From contig JADJAB010000011.1 of NCBI GenBank assembly GCA_016704435.1, forward strand, positions 96,196 to 160,195: a DNA stretch of 64,000 nt, in the 5' to 3' direction. The position numbers and the translations under genes were made by a program. This DNA is from Rhodobacter sp. (GTDB lineage: Bacteria; Pseudomonadota; Alphaproteobacteria; Rhodobacterales; Rhodobacteraceae). The notes under the pieces were generated by a model, which saw only the letters and a program-made list of their open reading frames with translations, was not told the DNA's origin and did no database searches. Positions 1-8,225 of this stretch are shown one piece after another. Within the stretch, counting starts at the first letter, position 1, and each line of letters starts with the position of its first letter.

Positions 1-1234
1 GTGCTTGTGCGGGCACGGACTCCCGCGCCTCGACCAACTCCGCAGCCACCTGTCGTGCCTCGGCCAGCGCCGGGGCCGCCTGGCTGTCAGGCCGCAAAAG
101 CCCCGCATGCATCTGCTCTTGCGCAAAGGGCACTTGCCGCCAGCGGAAATAGCACACCGCCTCGGCGCCATGGGCAAAGGCCTCCCATGTCCAGAAGCGG
201 ACCATGCCGGGCAGGGGCGCGGGGTTGTAGGGCGCCCAGTTCACCGGGCCGGGTTGCTGCTCCATGATCCACCAGCGGCCCCGGCCAACGGCGCGGTAAA
301 GGTCATGGTGGAAGGCCTGGAAATCCGGGTCACCCTGTCGCGCGAAATGGCGCTGCTCTTCCGCGCTGGCCCCCACGCGATCCTCCAGAAAGCCCAGGGG
401 GTAGCTGTCCCAGGATGCTATATCAAGATCCGCGCCGACCTCGAAATGGTCGAACTCGGTCACCCGGCCCATGTAGTTATGTGCAATGGGTGCGTCGGAA
501 TGCGCCCGGATCATCTCCACCTGCGCGCGGTTGAACCGTGCCACCTGCGCCGAAGAGAACCGCAGGAACGCATGCGAATGCGCCGGGTTCGGCTCGGTCA
601 CCGTCAGGCTCGGCAGGTCGATGTCGTCGAAATCGGCGTAGTCCATCGACCAGAACACATTTCCCCAGGCCCGGTTCAAGGCCCCGATATCGCCGCCATT
701 GCCGCCCGACGCCGGGAACTGCCCGCGCAGCCAGTCCCGGAACGCCGTCCGCGCGGCGTCGGAATAGGAAATCACCGTGTCGTGACAGCCGTATTCGTTG
801 TCGGTCTGCCAGGCCCCCAAGGCCGGATGCCGCCCGTAGCGCCGCGCCATGGCCATGACGATCCGCCGGCACTCCTCCAGGTATCCCGCATGGGAAAAGC
901 AGTAGTGCCGGCGCGAGCCGAACTTGCGCGGGTGACCCATCGCATCCACCGCCAGCATGTCGGGATACCGCTCCAGCACCCATTTCGGCGGCGTCGCTGT
1001 CGGTGTGCCCAGCACCACCTTCAACCCCGCCGCCCCGAGCGTATCCATCGCACGGTCCAGCCAGCCCCAGTCATGGCGCCCCGGTTCCGGCTCCATCCGG
1101 CCCCAGGCGAATTCGCCGATGCGCACCCAGGTCAGGCCGGTGTCGGCCATGCGGCGGGCATCTTCGGCCCATTGCGCCTCGGGCCAGTGTTCGGGGTAAT
1201 AGCAGACCCCAAGGCTGCGTTTGTGACCGCTCAT
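1..1234 (-). CDS. GH42 beta-galactosidase, C-terminus cut by window edge
   Basis: Hydrolyses terminal beta-galactosides, probably in the cytoplasm after ABC import. About 411 residues are visible. The N-terminus carries the GH42 opening GVCYYPEHWPE. The acid/base Glu is at about residue 147 in WQTDNEYG, and the nucleophile Glu at about residue 325 in MEQQPGPVNW. Both catalytic residues are therefore present, and only the trimerisation and C-terminal domains (family about 650-690 aa) lie outside the window. The ATG overlaps the dgoK stop (TGATG), which indicates translational coupling as the last visible gene of the sugar operon. Family assignment is firm; the natural substrate is inferred from the neighbours. 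Confidence 0.9.
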   Translation of the reverse strand, partial: MSGHKRSLGVCYYPEHWPEAQWAEDARRMADTGLTWVRIGEFAWGRMEPEPGRHDWGWLDRAMDTLGAAGLKVVLGTPTATPPKWVLERYPDMLAVDAMGHPRKFGSRRHYCFSHAGYLEECRRIVMAMARRYGRHPALGAWQTDNEYGCHDTVISYSDAARTAFRDWLRGQFPASGGNGGDIGALNRAWGNVFWSMDYADFDDIDLPSLTVTEPNPAHSHAFLRFSSAQVARFNRAQVEMIRAHSDAPIAHNYMGRVTEFDHFEVGADLDIASWDSYPLGFLEDRVGASAEEQRHFARQGDPDFQAFHHDLYRAVGRGRWWIMEQQPGPVNWAPYNPAPLPGMVRFWTWEAFAHGAEAVCYFRWRQVPFAQEQMHAGLLRPDSQAAPALAEARQVAAELVEARESVPAQA

Positions 1235-2127
1235 CACCGCACCCCCGCATAGGCCGCACGCAAGCCGTTCAGCGTCATCTCCTCGGCATTCACGCAGTCC
1301 GCAGCCAGGCCTTGCGCGGCCAGCGCCGCCTGATAGGCAAGGGCGAGCCGGCTTTCGCCCAGGATCACCACCTCGCGCCCCAGCCAATAGGCCCGCGCCG
1401 CCGCCAGCTCTGCCCCGATCAACAGCCCCGACAGCCGCGACCGGGCCACCACCCCGTCCAGCCCCGCCAACAGCGCCTCGGCGCGCAGCGAGAACAGATC
1501 GCCGACAAGCGCCTCGGGCCGTGACATCGCCCGGCTGACAGCGCCGACAAAGGCTGTATGGTCAAGACCGTCAGCGGAGACAGAGTGGCGCAGCACCGAC
1601 TGCCGGGCCAGAAGTGCGAACATCTCGCCCGTCATGACGGTCTTGAAGCTGACCACCTCGCCCGCGCTGACATGCACCCATTTGCAATGCGTCCCCGGCA
1701 GGCAAAGCACCCCGTCAAACTCCGGCTGCACCGCCAGGAAACCGGCAATCTGCGTCTCTTCGCCACGCATCACATCGGCCGGAATAGCCTGCGACAGTCC
1801 CGGCAGGATATGCACATCCAGCCGCGCCTCGGTCAGCCGCAGATGTGTCGCTTGCCCGATCCCCGGCGGCGCGCACGGCACAGAGGCATAGCGCGCCTCG
1901 GCCCAGCCCTGCCGCGACCCTGCCATGCCGCAGCAGACCACCGTCAATGGCCCTTGCTTCAGATCCTTGGTCAGCAACTCTTCCAGCACCGGTTGGAACT
2001 CGGCCGGCGTCAGCCGCCCCATGCCCCGGTCATCGTCGATGCGGTCCAGCACCGCGCCTGAAGCCGCCATCCGCCACAACCGCAGGTGCGAGGTGCCCCA
2101 GTCCACCGCGATCCAGGCCGCCCTCAC
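1234..2127 (-). CDS. dgoK: 2-dehydro-3-deoxygalactonokinase
   Basis: Phosphorylates 2-keto-3-deoxy-galactonate, a step of the De Ley-Doudoroff route for D-galactose. The 297-residue product begins AAWIAVDWGTSHLRLW, the phosphate-binding start typical of DgoK. The GTG start overlaps the TGA of the upstream alpha-galactosidase gene (GTGA), and the stop overlaps the GH42 start, so all three cistrons are coupled. A longer frame upstream only reads the alpha-galactosidase out of frame and was rejected. The aldolase and the galactose dehydrogenase/lactonase are not in this window and may lie beyond its left edge. Confidence 0.9.
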   Translation of the reverse strand: MRAAWIAVDWGTSHLRLWRMAASGAVLDRIDDDRGMGRLTPAEFQPVLEELLTKDLKQGPLTVVCCGMAGSRQGWAEARYASVPCAPPGIGQATHLRLTEARLDVHILPGLSQAIPADVMRGEETQIAGFLAVQPEFDGVLCLPGTHCKWVHVSAGEVVSFKTVMTGEMFALLARQSVLRHSVSADGLDHTAFVGAVSRAMSRPEALVGDLFSLRAEALLAGLDGVVARSRLSGLLIGAELAAARAYWLGREVVILGESRLALAYQAALAAQGLAADCVNAEEMTLNGLRAAYAGVR

Positions 2128-4199
2128 AGCCGTTCCCCTTCGATGACCCAGATCGTCTCGGGGAAACTCCACGGCAAGGTCAGCCCGTGGTTCATCAGAT
2201 ACTGCCCACTCATCACCACCGGCCCGTCCTTCAACGCAACCTCGCCACGAGACAACCGCACCGCATCCCCCCGGTTCGCCAAAGTCACCCGATACATCGC
2301 CCCCGGTTCAAGCCGCGTCAGCCTTACCGGCCTAGGCAGGATCTGTTCCGAACTCGCCGCCTTCCCCGCAAAGACCGCGAACCGCGCCCCATCCTCGCTC
2401 AACTGCTGTTCCGCAATCACCGCAGCATCCGCCGACTCGAGCCGCAGGATATCGGCCCGGGCCATCCAGTCCCGATTGGCCTTCCACCATCCCGTCACCC
2501 GCGCCAGTACCGCCGCCTCGTCTTCGGTCAACTCGCGCGGGTCCATCTCGAAGCCCATATGGCGCGCCGCCGCCACCCAAGCCCTGAGCCGCATGTCCAG
2601 CACCCGCCCCGAGGTATGGCAGACCCGAGGCCCGACATGGCTGCCCGTCACCACCAAGGGCAGGAACAAGGCCGCATCAGCCTGGATCCGCATCCGCTCC
2701 AGCGCATCATTGCTGTCGGAAAGCCAAACCCTTTGCGTCCGCCCCAGAACCCCGAAGTCGATCCGCCCCCCACCCGAGGCGCAGCTTTCGATTTCCACTC
2801 CCGGAAACGCTTCCCGCAGTCGGTCCAGAAGCGCATAGCTGCCCCGTGTCTGGGCGGCGTCGGCATAGGGAAGAAGCCGGTTGTGATCCCATTTGATGTA
2901 GTCGATCGAATGCGCCGAAAGTACCGCCGCGATCCGGTCGTAGAGATACTCCCGCACCTCCGCCCGCGCCATGTCCAGCACCATCTGCTGGCGCCCCGGT
3001 ATCTGGTCGGCCGGCCCCAGAACCCATTCGGGATGCGCGCGATACAGGTCACTGTCCAGGTTCACCATCTCTGGCTCGAACCACAGCCCAAAGGCCATTC
3101 CCAGGTCCTGCACATGGTCGATCAACGGCCCCAGACCGTCGGGAAATTTGCGCGCATCCACCCACCAGTCGCCAAGCGACGAGGTGTCATCATCACGCCT
3201 CCCGAACCAGCCATCGTCGAGGACAAACCGTTCCGCGCCCAAGGCAGCGGCACGGCTGGCAATCTCCTGCAACTCGGCCACCGAATGCCGGAAATACACT
3301 GCCTCCCAGCAGTTGTAATGCACCGGGCGCGGGCGCGCGGGGTCGGGAAACACCACCACTCGATCGTGCACAAAGCGCTGAAACGCCACCGCGCAGCCGT
3401 TCAAGCCAGTGTCCGAAACCACCGCATAGACCTTCGCCGTCTCAAACCGTGTGCCCGGCGCCAGTTCCGTCCCGCTGGCATGGCCGAACTGCACTTGCCG
3501 CCGTCCGTCGGGCAATTCCTCGGCCACCATCCGGTGCCCGCCCGACCAGCCGTAGTGCAAGGCGTAAACCTGACCATGCGTGTTGGTCGCTCCTCGGCAC
3601 GGCAGGATCACGCCCGGAAAATGCTCATGCCCGCTGCGCCCCGTCCGCGCCTCTCGCATCCGCACACCCGGCCCCCAGGCCGAGCGCACAACCTGGAACT
3701 CCCCGCACCACCGGCCCGCGAAATCAAGGATCTCATCGGCCAGCTGCGGTCCTGGCAGCACAGGCGCCGCCAGCCAGTCCAGCCAGACGGGCGCGTCACT
3801 TTCCACCACCGAAAAAGCCGCCATCACCCCGGTCGCCGGATCAACCGCAAACTCTGCCGCGTAAGACAGCTCCCCGTCGCGATATCGCAGCACCAATCGC
3901 CCCAGCGCTTCCTCGGCCGCCACGAAGCGCAAGGTAGGCCGCAACGGCACGCCGCCCGCATCGCGCAACCGCAGCCCCGGCTGCCCGGCAAAGCTGCGGG
4001 ACTCTTCCGGGCAGATCGACAGTTCGGGCAACACATCCAGCATCCCGCCGGTCACATCCGCCCGCCCGGCGAAAGCCACCGCGCCCAGGTCCTCTCCCAC
4101 AGGCAGCACGGGCCCCCAATAGACCACCTCGGGCAACCGATCGCCTGCCGCCGCCAGCACCAGGCTGACCCCTGCCCCGTCCAGCCGCCAGATGCTCAC
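2124..4199 (-). CDS. GH36 alpha-galactosidase
   Basis: Releases alpha-linked galactose from melibiose/raffinose-type sugars. At 691 residues it matches full-length GH36 enzymes, with an N-terminal beta-sandwich, a central barrel and a C-terminal beta domain. The nucleophile Asp is at about residue 438 in IKWDHNR. The acid/base Asp is at about residue 495 in WLSDSND, preceded by the SCASGGGR segment that lines the GH36 pocket. The GTG start overlaps the permease stop (GTGA), four bases shared. The open frame continues upstream through the permease gene, but that part is out-of-frame shadow. There is no signal peptide, so the sugar is probably imported intact. Confidence 0.9.
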   Translation of the reverse strand: MSIWRLDGAGVSLVLAAAGDRLPEVVYWGPVLPVGEDLGAVAFAGRADVTGGMLDVLPELSICPEESRSFAGQPGLRLRDAGGVPLRPTLRFVAAEEALGRLVLRYRDGELSYAAEFAVDPATGVMAAFSVVESDAPVWLDWLAAPVLPGPQLADEILDFAGRWCGEFQVVRSAWGPGVRMREARTGRSGHEHFPGVILPCRGATNTHGQVYALHYGWSGGHRMVAEELPDGRRQVQFGHASGTELAPGTRFETAKVYAVVSDTGLNGCAVAFQRFVHDRVVVFPDPARPRPVHYNCWEAVYFRHSVAELQEIASRAAALGAERFVLDDGWFGRRDDDTSSLGDWWVDARKFPDGLGPLIDHVQDLGMAFGLWFEPEMVNLDSDLYRAHPEWVLGPADQIPGRQQMVLDMARAEVREYLYDRIAAVLSAHSIDYIKWDHNRLLPYADAAQTRGSYALLDRLREAFPGVEIESCASGGGRIDFGVLGRTQRVWLSDSNDALERMRIQADAALFLPLVVTGSHVGPRVCHTSGRVLDMRLRAWVAAARHMGFEMDPRELTEDEAAVLARVTGWWKANRDWMARADILRLESADAAVIAEQQLSEDGARFAVFAGKAASSEQILPRPVRLTRLEPGAMYRVTLANRGDAVRLSRGEVALKDGPVVMSGQYLMNHGLTLPWSFPETIWVIEGERL

Positions 4200-5047
4200 T
4201 TCACCGCCCCCAGGGTCAGGCCGGCGATGAAATGCTTCTGCATCAGGAAGAACATCAGCACCGGCGGCAGCGCGGCCACGATCGACCCGGCCGAGACCAG
4301 ATGCCATTGCGCGATCCACTGCCCGTTCAACGACGAAAGACCCGCCGTCACCGGCTGCGTGCTGGCCGAGGTGGTCAGCACCGTCGCCCAGAAAAAGTCG
4401 TTCCAGATGAAGGTGAAGACCAGCACCGCCAGCGCCGCAATGGCCGGTCGCATCAGGGGCAGCACGATGAACCAGAAGATCCGCCATTCGGCGACGCCTT
4501 CGACCCGTGCCGCCTCGATCAGCTCCCGCGGCAGGGCAGAGATGAAATTGCGCATGAACAGCGTGCAGAATCCGGTCTGGAATGCGATGTGGAACAGCGC
4601 CAGACCGGCCGAGGTGTTGTAGAGCCCCATGCCGAAGGTCAGGTCGCGCACCGGCACCATCAGGATCTGGAACGGCACGAAGTTCCCTGCCACGAACATG
4701 AAGAACACCAGAAGGTTCGCCCGGAACCGGTACACGCCCAGCGCAAAGCCGGTCATGGTGGACAGGATCAGCGTGCCGATCACCGTCGGGATCGTTACCT
4801 TGAACGAGTTCAGGATATACTGGCTCATCGGGGTCGAGGTCTTGGTGAAGACATCGACATAGTTCTGCCAGGCGATGGCCGAGGGCATGCCGAAGTAGTT
4901 GCCCGCCGCCAGATCGGATGCCGGCCGCAAGGATGTGACCGCCACGCCCAGAAGCGGAAACAGCCACAGGAGCAGGGCGACGGGCAGCGCGATCTGGTAG
5001 AGGACGCGCGACTGGGCAGAGGCCTGCTGAATGGGGCGCGGAAACAT
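4196..5047 (-). CDS. carbohydrate ABC transporter permease, MalG type
   Basis: Inner-membrane permease of a CUT1 sugar importer. The 283-residue protein has about six membrane segments, the first at residues 18-38. The cytoplasmic EAA loop (EAARVEGVAEWRIF, about residues 178-192) docks on the ATPase. Its start overlaps the stop of the MalF-type permease by TGATG, and its stop overlaps the alpha-galactosidase start. It works with the genes at 5047-7280 and the ATPase at 8222-9283. The sugar is inferred to be an alpha- or beta-galactoside from the two glycosidases in the same operon. Confidence 0.92.
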   Translation of the reverse strand: MFPRPIQQASAQSRVLYQIALPVALLLWLFPLLGVAVTSLRPASDLAAGNYFGMPSAIAWQNYVDVFTKTSTPMSQYILNSFKVTIPTVIGTLILSTMTGFALGVYRFRANLLVFFMFVAGNFVPFQILMVPVRDLTFGMGLYNTSAGLALFHIAFQTGFCTLFMRNFISALPRELIEAARVEGVAEWRIFWFIVLPLMRPAIAALAVLVFTFIWNDFFWATVLTTSASTQPVTAGLSSLNGQWIAQWHLVSAGSIVAALPPVLMFFLMQKHFIAGLTLGAVK

Positions 5048-5964
5048 CAGTGCACCCCCCGCTCGTCCCGGACCATCTTCCAGATGAAGCCCGAGATGAA
5101 GACCATCATGATGGCAAACAGCACCACGGCGATGGCGGCGCCGTAACCCATGCGGTAGCCGTATTCGGAAAGCGCCTGTTCATACATGTAGTAGGACAGC
5201 ACCCGCGTTGATCCGAAAGGGCCGCCGTTGGTCATGATCGAGACCAGATCGAAAGACCGCAGCGCGCCGATGACGGTGACCACCACGGCGATAAAGGTGG
5301 CGGGGCGAAGCTGTGGCAGGATCACATACCACAGCATCTTCCAGCCCTTGGCTCCGTCCAGCCGTGCGGCTTCGACCTGATCCGGCGCGACGTTGTTCAG
5401 GCCGGTCAGGTAGAGGATCATCACATAGGCGATCTGCGGCCAGAGGCCGGCTGCAATGATGCCATAGGTGGCCAGATCGGGATCGGCCAGAATGGCCACG
5501 CCCTTGCCGGTGAAATACTCGATCACGTTGTAGAGAAGGCCGAAGTTCGGCGCGTAGAACCATGCGAACATCAGGCCGACGACGACCTGGCTGATGACGA
5601 AGGGAAAGAAGAACAAGGACTTGTAGATGCGGATTCCCATCACCGCCTGGTTCAGGAAAATGGCGATGAACAGGCCCGCCGGCACCGCCAGCAGATACAG
5701 CACCAGCCACAGCACATTGTTGTAAAGCGAGGTGGTGAAGGCCGGGTCGGTCCACAGCTCTGCATAGTTGGCAAGGCCCAGCCATTCCGGCGCGCTGAGG
5801 CCGTCATAATCATAGAGCGACAGCCGGAAGCTCGCGATGATCGGATAGATCACATAGAAGACGAACATCGCCATGCCGGGGGCAAGGAACAGCCAGGGCG
5901 TCAGCCGTTGCTGGTTGCGGCGCCACCAAGTCCGCGGACGCGGCGTTTCGGATGCCAGTGCCAT
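5047..5964 (-). CDS. sugar ABC transporter permease, MalF type
   Basis: Second permease subunit of the CUT1 importer. The product has 305 residues, begins with a basic cytoplasmic tail rich in Arg/Trp, and has about six hydrophobic segments. The EAA loop is EAARLDGAKGWKMLW near residues 201-215. The ATG follows an 86-base gap after the binding-protein gene that contains a strong hairpin (6014-6038). This arrangement often keeps permease expression below that of the binding protein. Confidence 0.92.
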   Translation of the reverse strand: MALASETPRPRTWWRRNQQRLTPWLFLAPGMAMFVFYVIYPIIASFRLSLYDYDGLSAPEWLGLANYAELWTDPAFTTSLYNNVLWLVLYLLAVPAGLFIAIFLNQAVMGIRIYKSLFFFPFVISQVVVGLMFAWFYAPNFGLLYNVIEYFTGKGVAILADPDLATYGIIAAGLWPQIAYVMILYLTGLNNVAPDQVEAARLDGAKGWKMLWYVILPQLRPATFIAVVVTVIGALRSFDLVSIMTNGGPFGSTRVLSYYMYEQALSEYGYRMGYGAAIAVVLFAIMMVFISGFIWKMVRDERGVH

Positions 5965-6013
5965 TCGGCCCTCCCTGCCGTCGCGTGCGGCCTGTGCGTT
6001 GCAGGCCGTAGAA

Positions 6014-6038
6014 CGGCGGCCGGGGTCACCGGCCGCCG
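6014..6038 (-). promoter_or_regulatory. intercistronic hairpin between binding protein and permease genes
   Basis: A perfect 10-bp inverted repeat (arms 6014-6023 and 6029-6038, 5-base loop) lies 13 bases after the binding-protein stop and about 50 bases before the permease start. No T-run follows. It is therefore more likely an mRNA-stabilising or attenuating stem than a full terminator. Stems at this position are common in binding-protein-dependent importer operons and favour excess binding protein. Confidence 0.6.
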
Positions 6039-6050
6039 CAAGGCATCAGA

Positions 6051-7280
6051 TCACTTGTAGATGCGGCTGCGTGCTGCTTCCAGCCGCTCCAGGATCGCGT
6101 CCAGCTGGTCCGGCTGCACCATGAACTGCTGGAAGCCCTCCATCCCGATCTTGGCCATCTCGGCCGGCGCATCGCGGTCGAAGAACTGCGCGATGCCGCC
6201 CGGCGTGGTCGACAACAGCTCGAACCCCGCCTTGATGAAGGGGTCGTCGCCCACGGTCGAGCCTGCGTTGATCGGCAACTGGCCCAGCGCCATGTTCAGC
6301 TTGGTCTGGGTATCGGCCTGCGCGATGAAGGCGAGGAACTTCTTGGCATCCTCGACGTTCTTCGCCCCTGCGGGGATATGGATCGTGTCAGTTGGCGCCT
6401 CTTCGGCGCGGGCCACGTCGGGGTTGATGGTCGGGAAGGGCATGAAGCCCAGGGTCTCGTCCGTCATCCCGCCTTCCTTGAAGACTGCGACGGCGAAGTT
6501 GCCCATCACGTAGTTTGCCGCCTTGCCCTGCACCAGCAGCGTTGCCGCATCCTGCCAGTCGATCGCGGCATGGTTTTCGGTGATATGGGGCTGCACCTTG
6601 GCCCATTCGGCAAAGGTCGCGCGCACGCTGTCATCTGTCCACGGGATTTCCCCGCCGGTCAGCTTCATGTGATGCTCATAGCCATTGGTGCGCAGGTTCA
6701 GATAGTCGAAGATCCCCGCTCCGGGCCACAGCGCCGAGGTGCCGGTGGTCAGGCAGTCGATACCGGCCGCGCTGAACTTTTCGCAATTGGCGACGAACGC
6801 GTCCCAGGTTGCCGGAACCTCGACGCCGACCTGGGCGTAGACGTCCTTGTTGTAGTAGATACCCCACTGGTAATAGGTGTAGGGCACGCCCCATTGCTTT
6901 CCGTCGATCGTCATCGACGCCAGCGCCGAGCCCAGCGACTGATCCAGCCCGTTGTCGGCCCAGACGTCCGAGACATCCATGAACTGCCCGGCCGCGACAA
7001 AGGGCGCCATCCGGTTGCCGGCATACCAGTTGGCCAGATCCGGCGCATCCGTGGTCAGAAAGTTGCGGATCGCGGTCTTGTAGCCTTCGTGGTCGAAGTT
7101 CTGCAGCACCACGTCGATATCGGGGTTCGCAGCCTCGAAATCGGCAATTGCGGCCTCGAAAGCCGCCAGGGGGGCAGGATCGAAGTCGGCATAGTAGTTC
7201 AGCGTCCGCTGCTGGGCCATCGCGGTCGTGCCAAGCAGAACCGCAAGCGCCGCATAGGCGCCCGTCCTCAGGTGCAACAT
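6051..7280 (-). CDS. extracellular sugar-binding protein of ABC importer
   Basis: Periplasmic solute-binding protein (family 1) that delivers sugar to the two permeases downstream. The product has 409 residues. The signal peptide covers about residues 1-22 (LAVLLGTTAMAQQ), with cleavage after AMA. The mature chain contains aromatic-rich stretches (YTYYQWGIYYNKD, about residues 131-143) typical of the sugar cleft. The start is supported by a strong Shine-Dalgarno, GGGAGG. It is the first gene of the operon, behind the promoter and palindrome at 7311-7377. Confidence 0.92.
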   Translation of the reverse strand: MLHLRTGAYAALAVLLGTTAMAQQRTLNYYADFDPAPLAAFEAAIADFEAANPDIDVVLQNFDHEGYKTAIRNFLTTDAPDLANWYAGNRMAPFVAAGQFMDVSDVWADNGLDQSLGSALASMTIDGKQWGVPYTYYQWGIYYNKDVYAQVGVEVPATWDAFVANCEKFSAAGIDCLTTGTSALWPGAGIFDYLNLRTNGYEHHMKLTGGEIPWTDDSVRATFAEWAKVQPHITENHAAIDWQDAATLLVQGKAANYVMGNFAVAVFKEGGMTDETLGFMPFPTINPDVARAEEAPTDTIHIPAGAKNVEDAKKFLAFIAQADTQTKLNMALGQLPINAGSTVGDDPFIKAGFELLSTTPGGIAQFFDRDAPAEMAKIGMEGFQQFMVQPDQLDAILERLEAARSRIYK

Positions 7281-7310
7281 GGTTTTCCTCCCTTCGTTGC
7301 AGTCAAAGTT

Positions 7311-7329
7311 GGTTTCATTATGTGAAACC
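7311..7329. promoter_or_regulatory. perfect palindrome, probable IclR operator
   Basis: GGTTTCA-TTATG-TGAAACC: 7-bp arms around a 5-base spacer, in the gap between the divergent importer operon and the iclR gene. It lies just downstream of the predicted start point of the minus-strand promoter (-10 at 7347-7352). A bound regulator would block elongation or initiation. The adjacent IclR-family gene is the natural candidate. Confidence 0.6.
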
Positions 7330-7346
7330 GATTTTTGAATATTGAA

Positions 7347-7377
7347 ATCATAATCGCGAATCGCCTAAGCTTGTCAA
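7347..7377 (-). promoter_or_regulatory. sigma70-type promoter of the galactoside operon
   Basis: On the minus strand, a perfect TTGACA (7372-7377) and TATGAT (7347-7352) are separated by 19 bases in a locally AT-rich stretch. The spacing is long, which may make the promoter weak or activator-dependent. It reads toward the binding-protein gene about 65 bases away, with the palindrome at 7311-7329 in the early transcribed region. Confidence 0.5.
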
Positions 7378-7415
7378 CAGCGCGGAACGGGCCGCCAGAG
7401 CGGGGAGGTGCCGGA

Positions 7416-8225
7416 ATGAACATCGTCGTCCCGGACAAGATGGATGGGACCGTCGGCAAGGCAGTCGAGGTTCTGGACCGTGTCGCCACCTTCGGCCGCC
7501 CGGTGCGCTTTACCGAACTGCTGGACGGCTCGCCCTTCCCCAAGGCCACGCTTTACCGTCTGCTGCAGACACTGACTTCGCAGGGCATGCTGGCCTATGA
7601 CGATGACAGGCAGACCTACGCCCCCGGCCTGCGGCTGGTCCGCCTGGCCCATCACGCCTGGGCGCAAAGCTCCATCGCGCCGCTGGCCCGCCCGCATATC
7701 GACCAGCTGTCGCGCGACACCGGCGAGACGATCCACCTGGCCCAGCTGGACCGCGGCCACGTCCTTTATGTCGACAAGCGCAACGCGCGCCAGGCGATCG
7801 AGATGTTCGCCCAGGCCGGCAAGGTCGGCCCCGCCTATTGCACCGGCGTCGGCAAGGCGATGCTGGCCTATCTTGACGAACCCGCGCTGGAAGAGGCGAT
7901 GAAGGCGCAAAGCTTCTATCCACACATGCCGAACACCCTGACCACGGCGCAGGCGCTGAAGGCCGAACTGGCCGCAATCCGTGCCCGCGGCTACGCCTAT
8001 GACCGCGAAGAGCACGAGCCGGGCATCATCTGCTGTGCCGCGCCCATCCTCAGCCGCAACGGGCAGGTGCTGGGAGCGCTGTCGCTGACCACCTCGACCG
8101 CGCGCAGCACCTTGCAGGACCTCGACCAGCTGGCACCGACGCTGATCGCCACTGCCGCCCGCATCGCTGAAGATGTCGAAAGCTGGCGCTTTCCCGAACG
8201 CACCGAAGCACGGAGACCGGAATGA
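7416..8225 (+). CDS. IclR family transcriptional regulator
   Basis: The 269-residue product has an N-terminal winged helix (about residues 10-75, with KATLYRLLQTL as recognition helix) and a C-terminal IclR ligand-binding domain ending near LDQLAPTLIATAARIAEDV. The ATG is preceded by GGGGAGG at good spacing. An in-frame TTG at 7335 would add 27 residues that read through the promoter and palindrome, so I rejected it. It is divergent from the importer operon and overlaps the ATPase gene by ATGA. It probably controls both arms, with a galactose-derived effector inferred. Confidence 0.9.
   Translation: MNIVVPDKMDGTVGKAVEVLDRVATFGRPVRFTELLDGSPFPKATLYRLLQTLTSQGMLAYDDDRQTYAPGLRLVRLAHHAWAQSSIAPLARPHIDQLSRDTGETIHLAQLDRGHVLYVDKRNARQAIEMFAQAGKVGPAYCTGVGKAMLAYLDEPALEEAMKAQSFYPHMPNTLTTAQALKAELAAIRARGYAYDREEHEPGIICCAAPILSRNGQVLGALSLTTSTARSTLQDLDQLAPTLIATAARIAEDVESWRFPERTEARRPE

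Noticed and set aside
5..4622. Long plus-strand open frames (415 and 925 codons) opposite the galactoside operon
   Set aside because: They are antisense to genes with clear catalytic motifs, are Arg/Pro/His-rich without any domain, and arise from high-G+C codon use.
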